A stretch of 64,000 nt of DNA from assembly GCF_900230185.1 (NCBI RefSeq), contig NZ_OCSR01000001.1:310001-374000 (forward strand). The letters are read 5' to 3'. The notes under the pieces were generated by a model. That model saw nothing but the letters and a program-made list of their open reading frames with translations, was not told the DNA's origin and ran no database searches. Of this stretch, positions 57,555 to 64,000 are shown piece by piece. The DNA is from Burkholderia sp. OK233. Lineage in GTDB: Bacteria > Pseudomonadota > Gammaproteobacteria > Burkholderiales > Burkholderiaceae. Every line of letters begins with the position of its first letter. The stretch's first letter is position 1. The position numbers were made by a program, and so were the translations under genes.

Positions 57555-57960
57555 GACGATGCCATAACGGTAGTGGCCCGGGGGGTATCGTCTGCGGTGA
57601 AGTTGTGGATCAGTGCATCGCATCCGATACGCGCACTTTAGCCATGGGCGCCACAACAGGCTATGCGGAAGTTATTTCACCGTATGTCATGTGGCTCGGA
57701 GCCTTGCCAGACGGGCCTCGCAGCCGATTTTGTCAGCCCGACATCGTTGCGCGAATCGTGTATTCGTTGGGCACCGCCCCGCCGAGGCGCTCCAATGACG
57801 TGGGATAAATTGGCGGGCAACGGCTCGACGGGGTACCCGCGCTGTAATCGCGTCAATACCAACGGGTGTTGATGAGCTGGGTCAGACAGAACTAGTAGAC
57901 GTCTCGCGCCATCGGCGAACGAAAATCAAGCTGCAGGTTTTCGCAAAACATCGAAGTGGC
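57555..57960. other. Intergenic, no supported gene
   Basis: About 400 bp between the hydroxylase start and an IS6 remnant; no recognisable gene. Confidence 0.4.
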
Positions 57961-58341
57961 ATGGCCGGACTCGAAAGTAAGGGGTGGTATCCGGCCGCAA
58001 AGGCCGAAATTCCGAAGTTGGTGGGCGTAAAGCACGTGTTCGTAAAAGCGGCTGCCCGGCTGAACAACCGGGCGGAAAACAGTCACCAACCGACGCGCGA
58101 ACGCGAGCGTCGCATGCGCGGCTTTCGCGACCCGAAACGCACACAAAAATTTCTCTCGTGCTTCGGGCCGATACGGCAACACTTCGCACTGAAGTGGCAC
58201 GTGATAAGTGCCTCCCTTTATCGCAAGCAACTCGCAGCCCGGTTTGTTGCATGGCGCGAATTCGCTGAACTCGCCCAAAATCCGTCGACTGCCTTCCGAC
58301 CAGCCGTCACTTCTGCCATAGTGCCGTCTCACTCTCGGTAA
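57961..58341 (+). pseudogene. IS6-family transposase C-terminal remnant
   Basis: The frame reads YPAAKAEIPKLVGVKHVFVK, NNRAENSHQPTRERERRMRG, FRDPKRTQKFLSCFGPIRQH, LYRKQLAARFVAWREFAEL, the distinctive end of an IS6-type transposase. The N-terminal two thirds are missing. The protein differs from the IS6 copies at 11.4 and 16.5 kb. Confidence 0.8.
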
Positions 58342-58845
58342 CTTGACAATGCCCGTTCGACGCTTCCTTCGCGAAGGTACGCGGCGTCAAGCTTGATTGC
58401 ATGCGTCCGTGGGCGATGGTGCGAGCAGGTTTGGACATATCTGTGGCAGGTTGTACCAGCGAAATGCACCAGCAATTTGCGCTTTAATATCAGGCTATGC
58501 ATTCACGTTTGGCTAGATTGCCATTTTTATCCGGAGCCCGTCCGCCTGCCGACCTGACGCAGCATCGAACCTGCGTTGCCTGCAATCGGGTCCGTGTGGC
58601 CGACGCAATCGCGGACTAACCTCGCGGTCAATCTTCCGACGATTTGAATTTCATCGTATTCGGAATGCGGATGGGACCTCGCAGTATCCGGTCGCCGTCT
58701 CTATTGTTGTCGTTTTGAAAACTGTGAATTCACGTGGCTGCGTTGATGCCCAGCGCATAGTGCTTAAAATGAATTGTGTGGACAAACCGTTCACGCGCAT
58801 CAGAGTGCGAACAGAATCGCATGATTCAACGGTGTGGAGCATCAG
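58342..58845. other. Intergenic, no supported gene
   Basis: About 500 bp; no gene recognised. Confidence 0.4.
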
Positions 58846-59010
58846 ATGGACATCCTTGACCTGGCTCGGAAATCGGGAATGACGGTGGTTCTTGACGCGA
58901 AGATTGGACGTCAGGAGTACCGCACAGTGCACGGCTCAGTCGCGGCGCTTGAGCGCTTCGCCGAGCTTTTCGCAGCGTCGATGCACGATGAGCTGGTGGA
59001 GCAGGATTGA
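58846..59010 (+). CDS. Small conserved-looking hypothetical protein
   Basis: 54 aa: MDILDLARKSGMTVVLDAKI, GRQEYRTVHGSVAALERFAE, LFAASMHDELVEQD. It has a protein-like composition with a helix-strand-helix layout, and resembles small proteins common in Burkholderia genomes; no function known. It is short, but the third-position GC and ATG make it credible. Confidence 0.55.
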   Translation: MDILDLARKSGMTVVLDAKIGRQEYRTVHGSVAALERFAELFAASMHDELVEQD

Positions 59011-59044
59011 TACGCGTTGACAACAACCACAAACGGGAACCGCA

Positions 59045-59254
59045 ATGAACTACGACTCATCGAAATCCAGAAACATCGGCCGCGCTGAGCGCGCGAACGA
59101 CAAGTACGACGGAGGTTCACCCTCCGAAGAGGTCGCACCGGCGGTCGGCAAGAAACGTGAGACAGCAAGGAACTGGGCGTGGGCGCACAGCAGTGAATCG
59201 TACGACTGGATGGACTCGCATAGTCTCTTCAACACCCGGGACTCGATTCATTGA
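59045..59254 (+). CDS. Small hypothetical protein
   Basis: 69 aa, hydrophilic: MNYDSSKSRNIGRAERANDK, YDGGSPSEEVAPAVGKKRET. No domain recognised; coding status is uncertain. It follows the 54-aa ORF by 34 bp with GGGAACCGC before the ATG. Confidence 0.35.
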   Translation: MNYDSSKSRNIGRAERANDKYDGGSPSEEVAPAVGKKRETARNWAWAHSSESYDWMDSHSLFNTRDSIH

Positions 59255-59598
59255 ACGATTTACGAGGGGCGACGATTTTGCGCGATCCCAGCCTTGAACT
59301 GTATTGATCTTTCACATTGGTTTAACACCTCTCGGGCAGCAGACTGTCCTCGCTAGTTTGGATCCGTCTGACCAGATGAGCTAGCGGCGAACCTGGCTGT
59401 GTATTGTTACCCTACGGAACGCCCCTTGGGGCACAACGCGGCGGTCTCCCACTCAGAGTGCTGGCGTTCGAACTCCTCCCTTCAGATAGGCCCGCTTGCC
59501 GGTGTGCCGCGTCCGCCATCTGCAATCGCGTTAGCCTCCACTCACGCCGCTGCTGGTCCCGAGCGAATGTGTGTCTACTTAAGGGAGCACCGTGGCCG

Positions 59599-59816
59599 TC
59601 GCCTACGCAGCGTCCCATCGTGCGGCGCGCGAGATGAAAGTAGAAGGACTTCTGCCTGAAGAGATAACGCTGAAATCGTCCAGTCATCTGAAAAACCGGA
59701 TCGACCGGAATCATCGCAACGTCAAATTGCGGGTGGACGTCATGCGCGGCTTCAAACGCTTCAGGGACTCCACCGTTACGCACTCCCGGATCGAACTGAT
59801 GCATCGCATTCGCTGA
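59599..59816 (+). pseudogene. IS6/IS240-type transposase C-terminal remnant
   Basis: SSHLKNRIDRNHRNVKLRVD, VMRGFKRFRDSTVTHSRIEL, MHRIR matches the end of IS6-family transposases (LNNRIEQDHRNVKQRTxPMLGFKRF). The upstream part is lost. Remaining DNA from 59255 to 59598 shows nothing recognisable. Confidence 0.75.
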
Positions 59817-60081
59817 GGCCAACCCGGTCTGACCGACGTGCGGCTCACAGAGACTACCGCGCCTGTTGTCTGGATAGACAAGCTTTCAGTTTGTTGAGTT
59901 GACGCGCAAACTGGCGGCTTCTCGCTCGCTTTCGCTATTGGCACCACAACCGACGGGAGCAACGCCGTCAGCGTTTGGGTCACCAGAACAGCTCGTTGGC
60001 TGACGACAGGCCCGGCGTGAGTACCCCCTCGCTTATAATCCCTGCATTGATAGTGATTTCACCGGCGGAGAGCCCCATTTT

Positions 60082-61434
60082 ATGAATCAGCCACATGGGC
60101 GATATCCGGGACCTCGAGACAAGGGCCCGCGTCAATCGCGCCAACCATCGACTTCTCATCGACAGAACAAGCCATACGTAAAAAAGCCACCTGCCCGGGA
60201 TCCAACCCAGACGGCATCCATTTTCAAAACGCGTTCGTTTAAATGGCTGGTCGATGCGGTGGGCGCAGAGAATATTGCACTGGGACTCGATTCCAACCTG
60301 ACGCGCGTGGCCGAATTAATAAACGGCGAGAGATTCACACCCGAGACGGCCTTCCACATTGAAACGACGCTCGGGCTACCCGATGGGTTTTTCGATCAAC
60401 CCAACCCTGCCCTCACATCCGAGACCATCAGTCGTTTGAAGGCGCCGCTTGACTTTATTCGCGCTAACGCTGAACCGGAATCGGCGGACGAGCAGGCATC
60501 GGAACCGGCTCCTGCAATACCAGCGAACCACCACCCTACCCCCACTGACCGTTTGCCCAGGGAACCAGAAATGTCAAAGAGAACCGATGGCGGCTCGCCA
60601 CAGGCCGTCGCGAAGAGCAAGCCCACAGCGGCAAGGACTGCCACGGTTACTTCCTCGAAACCGGCATCAGCGAAAGCTAAAGCGTCCGTGAAGTCGGGGG
60701 CCCAACAATCCTTGCCGCTGAACGACGTGGCGGCTCTGCAAAACATTCGTCGCGCCAACCTGCACGTACTCACCTCCCGTAAGGGATCGAAGGTGCGACT
60801 CAGCGCGGTAATGAGTATCAGCGCCTCCAACCTGGACAATCGTCTGTATGGGCAGAAGCGCATGGACGACGCCGAAGCCAGCCGTTTCACTGAACGCCTC
60901 GGGTTGCCAACTGCCTGGCTGGACATTCCGCGTTCAGTCACGGACATTCCTGAGTCGGTGTTGGCTCTGCTTGATCCACAGTCGGGTCGACCTGCATCTG
61001 ATCAACAGGAGCTATCAGCTGCGATAAGGCCGGAAGCGGCGGTGGCAAGAAAGTCCTCGAGTAAGAAGGCGAAAGCCGCGACCGATCGACACGTCCAACC
61101 GTCCGAGGCGGATCACACCAGCGGTGCCGCCGCGACGAAGGCAGTCGTGGAGCAACTGGATCCAGTACTCCCGTCTACCTCCGATCTGGCCATCCGTCAA
61201 ACTGTTGACAACGATGTGCCACCGTCCGCCTCTCACCAGCAGCCTGCGCCGGCCTCCGTTACAGAGGTCATTGCGGAGCCGCGCCGTTCTGCTCCCGTGA
61301 CGAGCCTGGACGATCTGATAGGCATTGAACCAATAGCAGAAGCGCTGATCAAGACGCTCGCAGGGAAAGCACGGACTGGGCGGCTGGATGAGATGAAAGC
61401 GCTGGAACTATTGCGACAGATCGTGTCGCTCTGA
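60082..61434 (+). CDS. Protein with two Cro/C1-like helix-turn-helix units and disordered linkers
   Basis: 450 aa, GGAGAG before ATG 60082. A basic disordered start (MNQPHGRYPGPRDKGPRQSR) leads to a first helical unit, FKWLVDAVGAENIALGLDSN, LTRVAELINGERFTPETAFH, IETTLGLPDGFFDQ. A Pro/Ala/Lys linker follows, then a second unit, IRRANLHVLTSRKGSKVRLS, ISASNLDNRLYGQKRMDDAE, FTERLGLPTAWLDIPRS, which has the Cro/C1 form. Another acidic linker ends in a helix (EALIKTLAGKARTGRLDEMK). This looks like a chromatin or replicon-associated regulator of Burkholderia; no function is known. Confidence 0.7.
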   Translation: MNQPHGRYPGPRDKGPRQSRQPSTSHRQNKPYVKKPPARDPTQTASIFKTRSFKWLVDAVGAENIALGLDSNLTRVAELINGERFTPETAFHIETTLGLPDGFFDQPNPALTSETISRLKAPLDFIRANAEPESADEQASEPAPAIPANHHPTPTDRLPREPEMSKRTDGGSPQAVAKSKPTAARTATVTSSKPASAKAKASVKSGAQQSLPLNDVAALQNIRRANLHVLTSRKGSKVRLSAVMSISASNLDNRLYGQKRMDDAEASRFTERLGLPTAWLDIPRSVTDIPESVLALLDPQSGRPASDQQELSAAIRPEAAVARKSSSKKAKAATDRHVQPSEADHTSGAAATKAVVEQLDPVLPSTSDLAIRQTVDNDVPPSASHQQPAPASVTEVIAEPRRSAPVTSLDDLIGIEPIAEALIKTLAGKARTGRLDEMKALELLRQIVSL

Positions 61435-61965
61435 CCTGAATCGACAGTTCAGCAGAACTCCGTGTCGGCGGGGTTGCCCGCGGAACGGCGCGCCCTTTCA
61501 GCAGCCGCCACGTACCCGGTCGTTGAGAAGAGAAAACTGCGCGATCGCGAAGGGCCTGCAGTCGTCCCAACCAGGTGCTCTGCGATAGCCTTTTTCACCG
61601 CGCAGTGAACTCATCCCGAACAAGACGAACCGATCGAACAGCAGCGCAACCTTCTTCGCACGTGATTCAACCGAGATGAAGTAACCTGAGGCAACTGCGA
61701 CGCGGTTGGTCAAGTTGTGCTTCCCGATGAAAACAAGCAAGACACCGCGAACACGGAAATCGGACCTGGTGTTTAGACACCAGAGGGTGTACGCGTGCGT
61801 GTCGATGCGCTCGCGCGCCGATCAGATGGGTTGACGGACACCCGCTTCAATGCCAATTGCCATTCGTATCGGCATCGCGTTTCGGCTGTGATAAGTTCGT
61901 CGCTTATAGGCCAGCCGGGCCGAAAGCCCACCGGCTAAGACCCCTTGTCCCTTCAAGGAGTTGCG
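61435..61965. other. Intergenic, no supported gene
   Basis: About 530 bp. Frames on the minus strand (61498-61740) show no recognisable domain. Confidence 0.4.
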
Positions 61966-62208
61966 ATGACGTATGGCGACCGTCCGACCCTCCAGCACAC
62001 CGTGCCGGCAATCGAACGCGATGGGCGACCGTGGGGAGCGCGCCTCGCCACGGTCCTACAACCGTGGCAGAATGAGTTGCGAGAACTAATGCGGCGAAGT
62101 GGTGCCCGTCTTCAAAGAGGACGGCCTCGGCGGCTGCATGTATCCGTAGGACTGGGAAGCGTAGCTCGCCGGGCAACTGCACTACCCGCTCTAGACAGTA
62201 TGAGTTGA
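61966..62208 (+). CDS. Hypothetical protein
   Basis: 80 aa from ATG 61966, with AAGGAG 5-6 bp upstream. MTYGDRPTLQHTVPAIERDG, RPWGARLATVLQPWQNELRE, LMRRSG looks protein-like; the remainder is Arg-rich and may be out of frame. No domain recognised. Confidence 0.45.
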   Translation: MTYGDRPTLQHTVPAIERDGRPWGARLATVLQPWQNELRELMRRSGARLQRGRPRRLHVSVGLGSVARRATALPALDSMS

Positions 62209-62211
62209 ACC

Positions 62212-62355
62212 ATGGCGTATCGTTACGACGACAAACACTTCATCGTCTTGGACGTTGACCACGAAAAGGTGTCAGGTGCCTATGCTGCACACGGTTTCAC
62301 CGGCGTGTCCGACGAGACCATATACCGCCTGTCCCGCTGGGGGATCAACCGATGA
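62212..62355 (+). CDS. Small hypothetical protein
   Basis: 47 aa: MAYRYDDKHFIVLDVDHEKV, SGAYAAHGFTGVSDETIYRL, SRWGINR. It overlaps the next ORF by 4 bp (ATGA), which supports a real, coupled two-gene unit. No domain recognised. Confidence 0.5.
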   Translation: MAYRYDDKHFIVLDVDHEKVSGAYAAHGFTGVSDETIYRLSRWGINR

Positions 62356-62573
62356 CCAAACGCAAACAACCGGTGCTGCCGCCGGTGGAGACATCTGAGC
62401 AACTCAAGGCGCGCCTGCGCGCCTTTGCCCTCGCAACGCGCGAAGAGGCGATGAAGCCGCGCACAGTCCCATTTCCCGAGCACGTCACGGTGCTGGCCGG
62501 GCCGCTGAGGCGGGTGCACGACGGACCCAGAAGGTCTGTCGATGAGCATACGGTAGAACCGGATGCCAGTTGA
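62352..62573 (+). CDS. Small hypothetical protein
   Basis: 73 aa: MTKRKQPVLPPVETSEQLKA, RLRAFALATREEAMKPRTVP. It overlaps the upstream ORF by ATGA. A helical, basic N-terminal half; no domain recognised. Confidence 0.5.
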   Translation: MTKRKQPVLPPVETSEQLKARLRAFALATREEAMKPRTVPFPEHVTVLAGPLRRVHDGPRRSVDEHTVEPDAS

Positions 62574-63226
62574 CCATCGATTCGCCCGTCGCCGCCACGA
62601 TCGCTCGCGTGGACGCAGTTAGCCGTTGTAACGGGTGTTATCTCGGCTGCGTATCCCACGTCTCCGCTACGCCGCAACTGCTACGACGGCCGGTGTGGCC
62701 TCGGCGCCGCTGCGGCTGCAGGCATAGCCAGGCCGACCTATCAGCCGCGTCGAAACCTGCACCATTTGGTGACCGCATGGCACGGAAAACTGAGGCTTCC
62801 CTGCCGTTCGCGGATTTTGCATAAAAAGAATTATCAACGTCCTGCGCGAACACTGTGTCGATGTCAAATGGGAAGGCCCCTGTCCGGACAAGACATTTGC
62901 CAGACCGGGACGTGCGTACGTCAAAAAAGGCACAGCAACGCCCAAGCCGGTGCCTGACACTGATCGGCATACCACGGTAGAGCGAATGGAGATGGATCTC
63001 TCAACCATTGCGCTCGATTCGCCACAGCGAAAGCGCGCACGACGCATTTGCAATGAAGCGCTACCTCACAAGGGGCTATGCATGCAGGCACCGGGCCAGG
63101 TCGTCGGCACACAATTATCCCACGGTCTGTTCGTCTTAATCGGCTCGCCTCCCGTGTCAGTCCGACGCCATTACGGGCCGTCACGCAAACTGTCGGCCTG
63201 GACATCTTCCTTGCCCCACCGCCCTG
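62574..63226. other. Intergenic, no supported gene
   Basis: About 650 bp. One plus-strand frame from about 62824 (IINVLREHCVDVKWEG) is protein-like for some 60 codons, but no family was recognised. Confidence 0.35.
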
Positions 63227-63747
63227 TCACTTCTCCAGTTTGACGTTCGCCAGATCCGTCTGCAGAGTGTTCAAGAAGTGAACGAATGATACAACGTCGT
63301 CAAAACGGAATTTCGCCATAGCCTGCCGGTAGAACTCGTGAATCCACGGACTCAACTCTTTCCAAACCTGCGCGCCCTGCGGGGGGTGAGGCGGACCAAC
63401 CGTGCCCGGCGATCGGCGGTATCGGCTACGCGGACAACGTGGTTGTCGCGCTCGAGTCGCTTCAGGACACCGTCGAGGTTTTGCCGGCTAACTACGATAT
63501 ACTCACCGAGTTCAGCGAACGACATGCCCTCCTTGGCGTGATGCCTCGATAGTGCACCGAGCATCGCCCATTGAACGGTGCTGACCCCGAGTTCTTTGGT
63601 GGCTTGACGCTGGAGTATGTTTCCGAGCTGAAACAACCGAAAAAAAACGCGGTTATATAGGCCCTGAAGAAGCTGTTCCGGACTGTCATGGACATCGTCG
63701 GCCGGCACGCTCGAGGCCACGGCCGAACTGTCGTGGGCACGACTCAA
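63227..63747 (-). pseudogene. MarR-family regulator with a frameshift in a G6 run
   Basis: The frame from ATG 63747 reads a complete winged helix: QLLQGLYNRVFFRLFQLGNI, LGVSTVQWAMLGALSRHHAK, MSFAELGEYIVVSRQNLDGV, LKRLERDNHVVRVADTADRR. At six G residues (63381-63386 on the plus strand) the frame is lost. With one more base it continues GAQVWKELSPWIHEFYRQAM, AKFRFDDVVSFVHFLNTLQT, DLANVKLEK to a stop at 63227, a normal MarR C-terminus. It is either a pseudogene, a phase-variable switch, or a sequencing error. Confidence 0.75.
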
Positions 63748-64000
63748 CGCCCGGCAGGAGTCTCTGAATTCATTAAACTCTCACGTCCACTGCACGACAG
63801 TCGACAGTGTGCTGAAAAAGCGAACTGGTAGCATATAGCAAGCACGACCGGACGTCCCCCATCAAAAGTTCGGTAGTTTCAACGTTGCGCTATTCCTCCC
63901 TTGCCGGGTCTACCCACCGCCGCCAGCAAGATCGAGCTCTCACCGAGAGTCGCCGTTCCGTGGTGATGGGCGCAGTGGATTCGCGGTCAGCTCATTCGTT
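63748..64000. other. Right edge of window, no supported gene
   Basis: About 250 bp upstream of the MarR gene with no recognisable gene; it should hold the MarR promoter. Confidence 0.4.

Overview
The window looks like an accessory (plasmid or second-chromosome) region of a Burkholderiaceae bacterium, most likely Paraburkholderia or Caballeronia. The evidence is the GC-rich codon use, the family relatives of the genes (doe ectoine-catabolism genes, a DUF1488 protein, MocR and LysR regulators) and the mix of insertion sequences (IS5, IS6, IS21, IS66, IS110, IS1634, ISNCY). No rRNA, tRNA, CRISPR array or replication origin was seen.

Layout. 1-5.1 kb: the end of a dipeptide ABC transporter locus (substrate-binding protein, DdpX dipeptidase), then three toxin-antitoxin pairs (RES/Xre, ParE/RHH, CcdAB) and a DUF1488 protein. 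5.17-55.17 kb: a block bounded by two identical 172-bp miniature elements with Tn3-like ends. This block splits one IS110 transposase gene into two halves 50 kb apart. A 5-bp repeat (AGGTT) flanks the outer ends, and joining the halves restores the reading frame. I read the block as a composite mobile element of the TIME type (Tn3-derived inverted-repeat miniature element). 55.2-64 kb: the right half of the IS110 gene, a decayed RES gene, a fatty acid hydroxylase, IS6 remnants, small Burkholderia-type proteins, a two-HTH protein and a frameshifted MarR regulator.

Cargo of the 50-kb block. (1) Ectoine catabolism: doeC and doeD with a remnant of doeX at 6.6-11.1 kb, and doeA-doeB-doeX with the MocR-type regulator enuR at 34.7-39.0 kb, with near-identical palindromes upstream of doeA and enuR. 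(2) An organosulfur cluster on the minus strand at 20.4-34.1 kb. It encodes a 3-sulfinopropionyl-CoA desulfinase-like AcdA (Arg84, Gln246 and no catalytic Glu), a thiol dioxygenase, a disulfide reductase, a YfcG-like GST, a RidA protein, a class III CoA-transferase and a two-subunit CoA-transferase. Upstream lie an aminotransferase, an aldehyde dehydrogenase and a ThDP 2-oxoacid decarboxylase. The lower half matches the known 3,3'-dithiodipropionate/3-mercaptopropionate route; the upper half would turn homocysteine into 3-mercaptopropionate, so the whole set could take homocystine to propionyl-CoA plus sulfite (inference). (3) A BisC-type molybdoenzyme and decayed, partly fused copies of the CoA-transferase, ThDP enzyme and aminotransferase genes at 12.5-16.4 kb. 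(4) A polar amino acid ABC transporter with an AraC regulator (40-43 kb), a LysR regulator and a DadA-like D-amino acid dehydrogenase (45-50 kb), a GNAT protein, and a group II intron cut by an IS21 element.
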